64,000 nt of DNA from the NCBI RefSeq assembly GCF_003112535.1, contig NZ_BEWA01000009.1, forward strand, positions 1 through 64,000, read 5' to 3'. The DNA is from Streptomyces rishiriensis (lineage in GTDB: Bacteria > Actinomycetota > Actinomycetes > Streptomycetales > Streptomycetaceae). The stretch's first letter is position 1; every line of letters begins with the position of its first letter. The notes under the pieces are model-generated. The model did no database searches and was not told the origin of the DNA. It saw only the letters and a list, made by a program, of their open reading frames with translations. The position numbers were made by a program, and so were the translations under genes. Shown here piece after piece: positions 45,968-56,795 of this stretch.

Positions 45968-47403
45968 CGCGACCACGCCGCGTAGTAGCGCGTGAGGGAG
46001 GCGCGGATCCCGTCGGTCATCGCGGCGACGAGTTCGGCCGGGGGCGTGAACGTCGGGTGCAGCTCCTCCACCAGGGAGCCGTAGAACCGGCGCAGATGAC
46101 GCTCGATGCGCGGCGGCCACTCCGGTGTGACGTTCCACTTGTACTCGTAGCCGGTGGCCATCATGTGCTCGACCGCCGTGGTCACGACCTGCTCGCGGGT
46201 CCCGCCGGCCAGCGGGGCGCGCACCGGGGAGAAGGACGACAGGAAGTCGAACTCGCTCGTGCCGCCCTCGACGAGGGTGGCGATGTGCCGGGCGAGCAGC
46301 GGGGACTGGTGCAGTCCGTCGCGGTAGGTGCCGGTGGCCAGCCACAGCCCCTCCGCGCCGGCGTTGCCCACCAGCGGGAAACCGTCCGCGGGCACGGGTC
46401 GGTTGCCGACCTGCACGGAGAGCAGGGACCCCTCGGAGAGGTTGGTGTGCAGCTGGTCCACGGCGCAGCCGAGCAGGAACTGCAGGTCGCCGACGGCGGC
46501 GAAGCGGCGGGGCTGCTCGGAGATGATGTTGGTGGCGCCGAGGTAGATCACTCCGTCGGCGCGGGGCACGGCGTGCAGACCGCAGGCGAAGGCCCGGTTG
46601 GGGGTGCGCACCACGGACGAGGGCAGCGCGCGGTCCTCGGTCTCGACCAGCACCGAGACGCCGTAACCGCTCACCATGGGCGGCATCTGCGCGCGCGCCT
46701 CGGCCACCTCGTCCAGCAGGGCGAGGGACTTGGCGCCGGCGGCCACGACGACGTGGTCGGCGGGCAGGATCTCCCCGTTCGCCAGCTCGACGCCGGTCAC
46801 GCGGCCGTTCGCCACCCGGACCCGCAGCGCCTCGGCGTCGACCACTCGGCCGCCGGACTTCACCAGCGCCTGGTCCAGCTTGACCAGCAACCGGTGGGAG
46901 TCCACGGCGTGTTCGCCCGGGATGTACATGCCGCGCAGCGAGCGCGAGAGGTCGTTGGGGGCCAGCCAGTCCAGGTCCTCGGGGTCGGCCGTCTCGTACG
47001 GCTCCTTGTACTCCTGCAGCGTCGCCTCGATGGCGCGGAAGTTGCCGGAGTCGACGGCGGCCGATCCCATCGTGTTGAGGAGGACGAAGGTGCCGTCGGC
47101 GCTGAAGAGGGTGCGGGAGTCGCCGGAGTCCTGGCTGAGGCGCTCGTCCCACTCGGCCCAGTAACGGCGGGCCCGGTGGTCCATGTCGAGCTTGGCCCGG
47201 CCGTGGTCGCTGGCCAGCAGCGACGTGGTGACCTCGCCGAAGCAGCCGAGCATCGCGCCGGCGGCGAGCGAGGCGGCGTAGGGGCGGTTCTCCCGGCCCA
47301 CGCGGGTGACCTGGAATCCGCGGCTGCTCAACTCATAGGCGATGGAGGCGCCGACTGCTCCGTTGCCGACGACGACGGCAGTCTGCTGTGGCCCTGCGTA
47401 CAT
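45964..47403 (-). CDS. FAD-dependent oxidoreductase, DAO (glycine oxidase-like) family
   Basis: 479-residue flavoenzyme. N-terminal FAD-binding motif VVVGNGAVGASIAYELSSRG (10-29), conserved LPADHVVVAAGAKSLALL in the middle, and a C-terminal G-rich FAD motif (LWLATGTYRDGLHQSPLLA). DAO enzymes oxidise secondary or primary amines, for example glycine or sarcosine. It is first in the nine-gene operon. ATG 47403 is chosen for GAGGAG six bases upstream; an in-frame start eight codons earlier lacks this. Confidence 0.88.
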   Translation of the reverse strand: MYAGPQQTAVVVGNGAVGASIAYELSSRGFQVTRVGRENRPYAASLAAGAMLGCFGEVTTSLLASDHGRAKLDMDHRARRYWAEWDERLSQDSGDSRTLFSADGTFVLLNTMGSAAVDSGNFRAIEATLQEYKEPYETADPEDLDWLAPNDLSRSLRGMYIPGEHAVDSHRLLVKLDQALVKSGGRVVDAEALRVRVANGRVTGVELANGEILPADHVVVAAGAKSLALLDEVAEARAQMPPMVSGYGVSVLVETEDRALPSSVVRTPNRAFACGLHAVPRADGVIYLGATNIISEQPRRFAAVGDLQFLLGCAVDQLHTNLSEGSLLSVQVGNRPVPADGFPLVGNAGAEGLWLATGTYRDGLHQSPLLARHIATLVEGGTSEFDFLSSFSPVRAPLAGGTREQVVTTAVEHMMATGYEYKWNVTPEWPPRIERHLRRFYGSLVEELHPTFTPPAELVAAMTDGIRASLTRYYAAWSR

Positions 47404-47863
47404 GGTTCTCCTCGTGTCTACGGGCACGGGGGCGCCGCTCGGCGCGTGCTCCGGCCGTGAGAAAGGTGGGGATGTCGTGGTGCCTGGACGGGCACTGGAC
47501 CGGTCGCTGAACGGCCGCTCGGACCGTGCTGTCCAGGGTCACGTGGTGCCACCGCGGGCACGCCTGCCACAGGGGCGTGATACGCGGTATGAAGGGCAGG
47601 CCACTTTGCGGCTCCGCGACGACGTGGGTACTGCCACGCCGCCTATGCGTCCGCTTTCAGCCGCCTCTGAGGGCCGCTTCTGAAACGTGGTGAGGAATGG
47701 GGTGGTGGTCCAGTCCGACAAGCCCCCGACATGGGCCCAGGACTGTGCGCATCGCCGCATTGCTTCATGTTCCCCCGTTGCAGATGCCACTGGCCAGGTA
47801 GCGCCGTGGAGTCTAAGTTGCGCATGATGGGGTGTCAATCCTATGAATAGGGAAGCTGGACCC
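47404..47863. other. Divergent promoter region in the centre of the cluster
   Basis: 460 bp between the nine-gene minus-strand operon and the GNAT gene. The right half is clearly lower in GC than its surroundings. I saw no perfect operator-sized palindrome and no credible small gene. TAAGTT near 47815 could be a -10 for the GNAT gene; weak. Confidence 0.5.
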
Positions 47864-48433
47864 ATGAATTTCGCGATTTCCCAGCCGGTGACGACCGATC
47901 GGCTGGTCCTGCGTCTGTTCACGGCGGACGACCTCGACGACATGCACGCGTATCAGCAACTGCCCGAAGTGGCCAGGTTTCTGTACCGGCCGCCGCGCGA
48001 CCGCGCCCGTTGCGCCGAGGTCATCGAGCGCATCGGGCAGGGCACGCACTGGAAGGAGGACGGGGACAACCTCACGCTGGCGGTGTGCCGCCGCGACACC
48101 CCGGGGGTGATCGGCGAGGTGCAGGTCACGCTGGCGAGCGCGTACGCCCGGCAGGCCGAGATCGGGTGGGTCTTCCACCCCGACCACGGGGGCCGCGGCT
48201 ATGCCACGGAGGCGTCCCTCGCCCTGCGTGACCTGGCCTTTCAACAGCTCGACGTGCACCGGCTGTTCGCCCGTATCGACGCCGACAACACGGCCTCCGA
48301 GCGGATCTGTGAGCGGCTGTCGATGCGTCGTGAGGCGCATCTGATCGAGAACGACCGCGACGACCGCGGCTGGGGCAGCGAGTACGTGTACGCGGTTCTC
48401 GCCCGGGAGGTCGCCCCCGCCGGGACCGACTAG
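47864..48433 (+). CDS. GNAT family N-acetyltransferase (RimJ/RimL type)
   Basis: About 189-residue acetyltransferase. Seen: TTDRLVLRLFTADD at the N-terminus, the acetyl-CoA-binding HPDHGGRGYATEASLALRDL (Q/RxxGxG/A pattern), and ARIDADNTASERICERLSM near the end. RimJ/L relatives acetylate ribosomal proteins, but in clusters some give self-resistance by acetylating an amine. ATG 47864 has GGGAAG upstream; ATG 47843, seven codons earlier, is also possible. Confidence 0.85.
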   Translation: MNFAISQPVTTDRLVLRLFTADDLDDMHAYQQLPEVARFLYRPPRDRARCAEVIERIGQGTHWKEDGDNLTLAVCRRDTPGVIGEVQVTLASAYARQAEIGWVFHPDHGGRGYATEASLALRDLAFQQLDVHRLFARIDADNTASERICERLSMRREAHLIENDRDDRGWGSEYVYAVLAREVAPAGTD

Positions 48434-48802
48434 GGCGGCGCCGGCCCAGTCGGTCCCGACGCCCGGGCGGACCGGGCGGACCGGGGTGCGGGCGGACCGG
48501 GGTGCGGTTTCCGGACATGTTTATGGCCGAATTCATCGGGTGCGTCACGGGCCGCCACCTGACCGGAATACCGCTTGACGGGTTCGGATTCCCGCGGGGT
48601 GAAGTCGAGTCGAACCTCGTCAAGGCCGTGCGTCTCCGCCGCGATCGGCGGGGTGCACGGTCCCTTTCGTCATCGGTCGGTCTTGTCCCGTTGCGGCGGC
48701 GTTCGTTCGGCCGCCGGGATCCGCAGCCGGATTGCGTTGCGCAAGGGCGCCTTCTGCGGCCTACCGTGAGAGGAGCAGGTGCAGCAGAGAAACGGGGGAA
48801 CG
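48434..48802. other. Upstream region of the ArsR-type regulator
   Basis: 369 bp. Holds repeats of GGGCGGACCGG (about 48473-48510), a small TTGCGCAA palindrome near 48739 and a clear GGGGGAAC ribosome-binding sequence before the TTG start. No coding sequence recognised. Confidence 0.5.
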
Positions 48803-49816
48803 TTGATCAGCTACAGTGCGACCGCCGATGACGTCGCGAAAGTTCGATTTTCAATGTCTCCGCTCGGGGAAACCGTTTACAGCTTTCGCATGCTGGCGTC
48901 CCCCGAGCGCAGAAGGCAGCACCAGCCGTGGGTCGACGACGTTCTGCACCGGCTGAAGGATCTCGATCTCGGGCCGCTGCGGGCCGTGATCCCGCCCACC
49001 GGATACGTGCCGGACTTCCTCACGCCGCCGCCCACGGGCACGCCCTCCAGCTTCGAGAACGAGCTGGAAGCGGTGCGCGCCACCCGCATCTCCCACTTCG
49101 TCGACGAGTTGGCCTGGATGGTGGGGGACACCGGGACGCCGCTCGCCTGGCGCCGGGAGACGGCGCCGCTGCACCGGCAGATGCTGGACGAGCCCGAGAA
49201 GGCGGTCCAGCAGATCACCCAACGGCTGCGCGCCTACTGGAGGGTGGCCCTCGAGCCGTCCTGGCACAAGCTGCACGCCGGGCTCGTGTCCGACGTCCGT
49301 TCCCGGATGCGGGTGATGGAGAGTTCGGGGGCGGCCTCCGTCTTCTCCACCCTCAACGAGCGCATCGGCTGGCAGGACGACCGCCTCGTCGTGCGCAGCG
49401 GCTACGCCTTCGAGGAGTCGCTCAACGGCCAGGGCATCGTGCTGGTGCCCAGCGTCTTCTGCGGCCCGGAAGTGCTGACCATGCTGCCGCCGCTCCAGGC
49501 GATGATCGTGTATCCGCGCCCCGCGGTCGCCGACATCTGGCGTCACCACGGCGAGGACCGCCCGAGCCCGCTGCGGGCGCTGCTCGGCGGAGTCCGCGCC
49601 GCGGTCCTCGAAGCCCTGCTCACCCCCGCCTCCACGGGCGAGCTGGCCGCCATGGTCGACGTCACCCCGGGCGCCATCAGCCAGCACGTCTCGGTGCTCA
49701 GAGGCTGCGACCTGGTCACCAGCCAGCGGTCGGGGCAGCGGGTGGTGCACACCCTCACGGAGACGGGCGAGGCGCTCGTCCGCGGCGCCGAGCACACCGC
49801 CGGCCGCGCCGTCTGA
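48803..49816 (+). CDS. ArsR-family transcriptional regulator with large N-terminal domain
   Basis: 337-residue regulator. The N-terminal part (about 1-240) resembles the DUF5937-type domain of Streptomyces ArsR-like regulators (RFSMSPLGETVYSFRML). The C-terminal winged helix (about 255-325) reads VLEALLTPASTGELAAMVDV followed by TPGAISQHVSVLRGCDLVTS. The usual metal-binding Cys motif is absent, so a metabolite is the likelier ligand. TTG start at 48803, chosen for GGGGGAAC upstream. A 24-bp palindrome lies just downstream. Likely the local regulator. Confidence 0.85.
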   Translation: MISYSATADDVAKVRFSMSPLGETVYSFRMLASPERRRQHQPWVDDVLHRLKDLDLGPLRAVIPPTGYVPDFLTPPPTGTPSSFENELEAVRATRISHFVDELAWMVGDTGTPLAWRRETAPLHRQMLDEPEKAVQQITQRLRAYWRVALEPSWHKLHAGLVSDVRSRMRVMESSGAASVFSTLNERIGWQDDRLVVRSGYAFEESLNGQGIVLVPSVFCGPEVLTMLPPLQAMIVYPRPAVADIWRHHGEDRPSPLRALLGGVRAAVLEALLTPASTGELAAMVDVTPGAISQHVSVLRGCDLVTSQRSGQRVVHTLTETGEALVRGAEHTAGRAV

Positions 49817-50140
49817 CCAGCCAGGACCGCCCCCTCCGAACCTCGGCGGCCGCCCCCTTCGGCCCTCGCCGGCCGCCGGGGCCGGCCGCCGTCGCCGTCC
49901 CCGGACCCGCCCCGCGCGGAGCTTTTAGCCCCAGCTAAAAGCTTTGGGGGCCCTCCGCGCCGTGTGTTTGGCTCAAAGCGCCACCTTGGCAGGACGCTGG
50001 GCAAAGGCGCCGAGCGGTCCTGCCGTCACGAGTCCTTGCACCGACGCGCGGCCGTACTGGGCCGTGCCTGCCCGACATCGGGAGCCCCCACACCCGACGG
50101 AACCAGCCCGTTGCACCACGACGTTCAGAAAGGCACAGGC
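49817..50140. other. Gap before the second aminodeoxychorismate operon
   Basis: 324 bp. Contains the 24-bp palindrome at 49920-49943 and the leader of the 88-codon gene. No open frame looks coding. Confidence 0.6.
49920..49943. promoter_or_regulatory. Perfect AT-rich palindrome, probable operator
   Basis: Arms AGCTTTTAGC and GCTAAAAGCT, 10 bp each, around CCCA. It is strikingly AT-rich in its surroundings. It lies 104 bp after the ArsR-type regulator gene and about 200 bp before the aminodeoxychorismate operon. ArsR proteins bind such dyads. A terminator for the regulator gene is the alternative, as TTTGGGG follows. Confidence 0.5.
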
Positions 50141-52817
<2,677 letters not shown>

Positions 52818-52848
52818 CCTTCAGAGCGGCGGACGGGGTGGGACATAC

Positions 52849-52909
52849 GAAAGCACCCTCGGAGGATTCTGCCGCGGGATACGGGGCGAATCTTCCTCGG
52901 GTGCTTTTC
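52849..52909. terminator. Long bidirectional hairpin between convergent genes
   Basis: Imperfect stem of about 20 bp. Outer part AAAGCACCC with GGGTGCTTT is perfect; the inner part GGAGGATTC pairs with GAATCTTCC. It lies between the chorismate mutase-like stop and the thioesterase stop, and can end both transcripts. Confidence 0.75.
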
Positions 52910-52941
52910 GGACGCTCTCGTCCGGTGGGGCTCAGCGAAGC

Positions 52942-53364
52942 TCAGAGACCCATGATCTCCGGATGGTCGGCCAGTTTGGCGAAATGCTCGGCCGGGTTGC
53001 AAATCAATTTGCGCTGCGTCAGGTCGATGAGTCCGGCGACGCTCGACAATTCGCAGGCGAGGACGCCGTCCGTGCGCCGGATTTCCTGTTCGACGCGGAA
53101 GGTCTTGCCCTCGCCCCAGAGCCACTGGCAGGTCACGTCGACTTCGTCCCCGCCGCGCAGTTCGTTGCGGAAGCGCATCGTGTTCTCCAGGACGGCGGGG
53201 CCGATCTGCGTGGCGATCAGCTTGTCCTGCGAGATGCCCGCCGCGCGCAGGCTCTCCCAGCGCAGATGCTCGCAGTACTGCAGATAGACGGCCTGATTCA
53301 GGTGTCCCTGTGTGTCGAGTTCATAGCCCCGTACGGTGATCCGCAACTGGAACGGTTTCGTCAT
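52942..53364 (-). CDS. Hot-dog thioesterase (4HBT/YbgC-like)
   Basis: 140-residue acyl thioesterase fold. Seen: ELDTQGHLNQAVYLQYCEHL with D17 and H21 in the usual D-x-x-G-H-x-N pattern, and QWLWGEGKTFRVEQEIRR. It may hydrolyse a CoA- or carrier-bound intermediate, as a release or editing enzyme. ATG 53364 has a strong AGGAGGT nine bases upstream. Lower GC here than in the neighbouring genes. It diverges from the adenylation-enzyme operon. Confidence 0.88.
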   Translation of the reverse strand: MTKPFQLRITVRGYELDTQGHLNQAVYLQYCEHLRWESLRAAGISQDKLIATQIGPAVLENTMRFRNELRGGDEVDVTCQWLWGEGKTFRVEQEIRRTDGVLACELSSVAGLIDLTQRKLICNPAEHFAKLADHPEIMGL

Positions 53365-53479
53365 GCGCAGTCGACCTCCTTCGTGGATGGATAAATTCCT
53401 ACCGCATGCAGATGGGCCGGGCAAGACCGCATCGGCTCCCCGGAAATTCATGTGACGCGGATCACGTGCTGAATTATTC

Positions 53480-53510
53480 TTGACTCGTCGAGATTTTGGA
53501 GTGATAGCGT
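53480..53510 (+). promoter_or_regulatory. Candidate promoter of the adenylation-enzyme operon
   Basis: TTGACT at 53480-53485 and TAGCGT at 53505-53510, spacer 19 bp, in an AT-rich stretch upstream of ATG 53544. The spacer is slightly long for a vegetative promoter. Confidence 0.4.
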
Positions 53511-53511
53511 C

Positions 53512-53544
53512 ATGGCCATGCTGGAAAATGAAGGGATATCTTGA
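53512..53544 (+). other. Possible 10-codon leader peptide (uORF)
   Basis: ATG GCC ATG CTG ... encodes MAMLENEGIS; its TGA stop (53542-53544) shares one base with the adenylation enzyme ATG. This would allow translational coupling or attenuation. It has no strong ribosome-binding sequence of its own, so it may be chance. Confidence 0.3.
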
Positions 53545-55091
53545 TGGTGGGTATAGTGCCCGCCTTTCTGGAAATGGCTCGCACCTTTCCCGAAAAGTGC
53601 GCCATCGAATGCGACGGACGTGAGTCGACGTATGCGGAACTGGCCCACCGGGTCCGTGCGACGGCCCGCGAACTGGGGACCGCGCCCGGACCGGTGGGGG
53701 TCCTGACGGACCGCTCCGAAGCCACCGTCGTCGCCCTCCTGGGCATCCTGGCCGCGGGCGGCGTCTACGTCCCGGTCGACCCGTCCTTCCCCGCCGCACG
53801 GCGGCAGGCGCTCCTGGAGGCGGCCGGCTGCACCCGGGTGCTCGGACCGTCCGGCCTCGTCCCCGTGCCGACGACGGCGCCGGACACCGCAGCGGACGGG
53901 GCGCACCGCGCATCGCCGGCCCCGGAGGCGGGGGACCCGGAGGCGCCCGCGTACACGCTCTTCACCTCCGGGTCCACCGGGCGGCCCAAGCCCGTCCTCA
54001 CCCCGAAGCGCGCCATCGCCGCCTCGGTCGCCTCGCTGCGCGACCTCTTCGCCCTCACCCCCGCGGACCGGGTCCTGCAGTTCGCCTCGCTCAACTGGGA
54101 CACCTGCCTGGAGGAGATCCTCCCCGCCCTCACGACGGGCGCGACGCTCGTCTTCCACGAAGAGGCGTACACGGGGTCGATCCCCCGACTGCTCAGGGCC
54201 GTCGCCGCGACCCGTGTCACGCTGCTCGACCTGCCGACCGCCTTCTGGCACGAGCTCGTCCGCCACCTCGCCGAGAGCGACGAGCAACTGCCCGACTGCG
54301 TGCGGACGGTGGTCATCGGCGGCGAGGCCGTCAGCCCCGCCCGGCTCGCCGAGTGGCGGACCCGCGACACCGGTCGCGTCCGGCTGGTCAACACCTACGG
54401 GTGCACCGAGACCACGCTGATCACGCACGCGGTGGACCTGCACGGTCCCGGGGCGCCCGGACCGGGCGCCTGGTGGGGCGAGCACGGCGGCGTCCCCGTC
54501 GGCAGGCCGCTGCCGCACGTCACCGACGCCATCGGCCCGGACGGCGAACTCCTGGTCTCCGGGCCGGCGCTGGCGCTGGGCTACCGCGATCTGCCGGAGG
54601 TCACCGCCGAGCGCTTCGTGACCCGTCAGGGCCCCGACGGACCCGTGCGCTGGTTCCGCACCGGCGACCGCGTCGCCCGCCGGCCGGACGGTCACCTGGT
54701 CCACGAGGGCCGCCTCGACGCCGAGATCAAGGTACGGGGCATCCGTGTCGACCCCGGCGAGATCGAGGCCCATCTCACCGCCCACCCGGAGGTCGGCGTC
54801 GCGGTCGTCGTCGGCACCCGGGTCGAGGACCGCACGACCGTGACCGCGTACGTGGTGCCCCAGCGCGCCGACGCCGACGACGCCGCTCTCGCCCGGCAGG
54901 TCCTGCGCGACCTGCGCGCGAGCGTGCCCGGCCATCTCGTCCCGCACCGGGTGACCGTCGTCCCCGGACTCGTCCACACCGCCGGCGGAAAGATCGACCG
55001 GCTCGGCACCCACCGACGTCACTCACCCGCCGCCGCACCGTCCGCCCCCGCGGAACACCGGGGCGGCCTCACAGAACAGGACAACCGATGA
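53544..55091 (+). CDS. Discrete NRPS-type adenylation enzyme
   Basis: 515-residue stand-alone A-domain that should adenylate an amino acid and load the next-door carrier protein. Seen: A3 LFTSGSTGRPKPV (139-151), A4 FASLNWDTCLEEI (180-192), A5 NTYGCTETT (283-291), A7 FRTGDRV, A10 GGKIDR. Aligning A4 puts D186 at GrsA D235, so the amino-group ligand is kept; position 236 is T and 239 is E (E190). The partial code D-T-E-I-V-T-V shares Glu at 239 with lysine-type codes (DAES...), suggesting an amine-bearing side chain. ATG 53544 preferred over TTG 53541. Overlaps the carrier gene by ATGA. Confidence 0.9.
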   Translation: MVGIVPAFLEMARTFPEKCAIECDGRESTYAELAHRVRATARELGTAPGPVGVLTDRSEATVVALLGILAAGGVYVPVDPSFPAARRQALLEAAGCTRVLGPSGLVPVPTTAPDTAADGAHRASPAPEAGDPEAPAYTLFTSGSTGRPKPVLTPKRAIAASVASLRDLFALTPADRVLQFASLNWDTCLEEILPALTTGATLVFHEEAYTGSIPRLLRAVAATRVTLLDLPTAFWHELVRHLAESDEQLPDCVRTVVIGGEAVSPARLAEWRTRDTGRVRLVNTYGCTETTLITHAVDLHGPGAPGPGAWWGEHGGVPVGRPLPHVTDAIGPDGELLVSGPALALGYRDLPEVTAERFVTRQGPDGPVRWFRTGDRVARRPDGHLVHEGRLDAEIKVRGIRVDPGEIEAHLTAHPEVGVAVVVGTRVEDRTTVTAYVVPQRADADDAALARQVLRDLRASVPGHLVPHRVTVVPGLVHTAGGKIDRLGTHRRHSPAAAPSAPAEHRGGLTEQDNR

Positions 55092-55309
55092 GTCCCGACG
55101 ACATGGTCGCCATCTTCCGCAGGGTTCTGGAGACCGACGGCGTCACGGCGGACACCGACTTCTTCGAGTCCGGCGGCGACTCGCTCATGGGCACCCGCGT
55201 CCTGAGCGCCGTCGCCCGCGCGCAGGGGGTGGAGCTGACCTTCGACGACCTCCTCGTGGCTCCCACGCCCGCGCTGCTCGCCGACCGTGTCGCGAGCGTG
55301 TCCCGATGA
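55088..55309 (+). CDS. Discrete carrier protein (PCP/ACP)
   Basis: 73-residue phosphopantetheine carrier. The attachment serine is S32 in FFESGGDSLMGTRVL; helix pattern and length fit a stand-alone peptidyl carrier. It overlaps the adenylation enzyme gene (ATGA) upstream and the amine oxidase gene downstream, so the three are made together. Expected substrate: the amino acid activated by the neighbour. Confidence 0.92.
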   Translation: MSPDDMVAIFRRVLETDGVTADTDFFESGGDSLMGTRVLSAVARAQGVELTFDDLLVAPTPALLADRVASVSR

Positions 55310-56667
55310 GCCCTTCCCCGACTGCGCCGACGAGCGTCCCGGCGCGCGTGGTCGTCGTGGGGGCGGGGCTCGCGGGCCTCACCGCCGCCACCGACCTCGC
55401 CGGCCGCGGCGTCGACGTCCAGGTCCTCGAAGCCCGCGACCGGGTGGGCGGCAGGACGCACGGCATCGAGGTCGCCCCCGGCGACTGGGCCGACGCCGGC
55501 GCCGCCTACCTGGGCGAGCGGCACACCGAACTGCTCGCGCTGATGGCCCGCTCCGGCCTCAAGACCGTGCCCACCGTCATGGAGGGGGACAGCCGCTTCG
55601 ACGTCTCCGGCGCCGCCCGGGCGGACAGCGTTCCCGGGCGCTTCCCTCCGCTGAGCGGCGTGGCGCTGGGCGAGCTGTTCGACCTGCTGGACGAGGTCAC
55701 GCGCTCCGTGCGCACCGACGCCCCCTGGCTCACCCCGGACGCCGGGCGCCTCGACGCCATGACGGCCGCCGAGTGGGCGGACGCCCATCTGCGTCACCCC
55801 GACAGCCGGCTGTTCTTCCCGCTGTTCCTCGGCGAGATGATGGCCGCCGCCCCCGCCGACGTGTCCGTCCTGCACATGGCCTTCTACCTGCGCTCCGGTG
55901 GCGGCCTGCGCTACCTCAACGCCTTCGCCGGAGGCGCTCAGGAGTGGCGGATCGACGGCGGCGCGCACCGGCTGAGCGAGGCTCTCCGCGCCGGACTCGG
56001 CGACCGGGTGCGCCTGTCCGAGCCGGTCACCGCGGTGGAACAGGACGACACCGGCGTCACGGTGCGCTCGGCGGGCGGCGTCACCCGCGCCGACGCGGTG
56101 ATCGTCGCGCTGCCCCCGGTCCTCGCCGACGGGATCGACTTCTCGCCCGGACTGCCCGCCCCGCGCTCGGGAGAGCGGACCGGGCCCGGCTGCGCGGTCA
56201 AGGTCCACCTGGTCCACCCGTCGCCGCTCTGGCGCCGACAGGGCCTGTCCGGCTGGTCGGTGAGCGCCGAGGGCCCGCTGCTGTCCACGGTCGACGACTC
56301 GCCCGCCGACGGCGGCGCGGGGATCCTGACCGGCTTCGTCACCGGCGAGGAGGCCCGCCGCTTCGCCGCGCTGCCCCTCGCCGAACAGCGGGCCGCCGCC
56401 GTCGCCCAGGCCGGCCGGCTCTTCCCCGACCTGCCCGAACCCATCGGCTTCCATGTGACCGACTGGGTCAACGACCCCTACAGCCGCGGCTGTTACGCCG
56501 CCCTGTTCGGCCCCGGCGACTGGTCGGCGCTCGGCCCCCGCCTGACCCGGCCGCACGGCCGCGTCCACTGGGCCGGCACCGAGACCAGCACCGAGTTCTT
56601 CGGACTCATGGAAGGCGCCGTCCGATCGGGCCACCGGGCCGCCGCGGAACTGGCCGCCCACCCGTAG
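55306..56667 (+). CDS. Flavin-containing amine oxidase / amino acid oxidase family
   Basis: 453-residue FAD enzyme. N-terminal VVVVGAGLAGLTAATDLAGR (15-34) and EARDRVGGRTHG, with the C-terminal FAD motif AGTETSTEFFGLMEGAVRSG. The covalent-FAD Cys of monoamine oxidases is absent. Possible reactions: oxidation of an amine or amino acid, or oxidative decarboxylation to an amide, as the arginine monooxygenases of linear polyene pathways do to make amide starters. It directly follows a carrier protein and precedes an acyl-CoA synthetase. Start overlaps the carrier stop. Confidence 0.88.
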   Translation: MSPSPTAPTSVPARVVVVGAGLAGLTAATDLAGRGVDVQVLEARDRVGGRTHGIEVAPGDWADAGAAYLGERHTELLALMARSGLKTVPTVMEGDSRFDVSGAARADSVPGRFPPLSGVALGELFDLLDEVTRSVRTDAPWLTPDAGRLDAMTAAEWADAHLRHPDSRLFFPLFLGEMMAAAPADVSVLHMAFYLRSGGGLRYLNAFAGGAQEWRIDGGAHRLSEALRAGLGDRVRLSEPVTAVEQDDTGVTVRSAGGVTRADAVIVALPPVLADGIDFSPGLPAPRSGERTGPGCAVKVHLVHPSPLWRRQGLSGWSVSAEGPLLSTVDDSPADGGAGILTGFVTGEEARRFAALPLAEQRAAAVAQAGRLFPDLPEPIGFHVTDWVNDPYSRGCYAALFGPGDWSALGPRLTRPHGRVHWAGTETSTEFFGLMEGAVRSGHRAAAELAAHP

Positions 56668-56680
56668 CGGGCCGCCGCCG

Positions 56681-56731
56681 ATGGGAGTCGTCCGCCCGTG
56701 GGAGTCGTCCGCCCATGGGAGCCGTCCGGCG
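56681..56731. repeat. Three 17-bp tandem repeats before the acyl-CoA synthetase gene
   Basis: ATGGGAGTCGTCCGCCC at 56681, GTGGGAGTCGTCCGCCC at 56698, and a third at 56715 with changes at its end. They lie in the 128-bp gap after the amine oxidase stop. Repeated regulatory site or replication slippage; unknown. Confidence 0.85.
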
Positions 56732-56795
56732 CAACAGGGCCGGACGACCACCGGCCCGAGTCACGAGACCACCCCGACGTTCTCAGGAGAGCACC

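Noticed and set aside
54093-54104. Loss of the conserved Asp (N184 at position 235) in the adenylation enzyme
   Set aside because: My first alignment was shifted by two. Matching all 13 residues of the A4 motif places D186 at this position, so the Asp is present.
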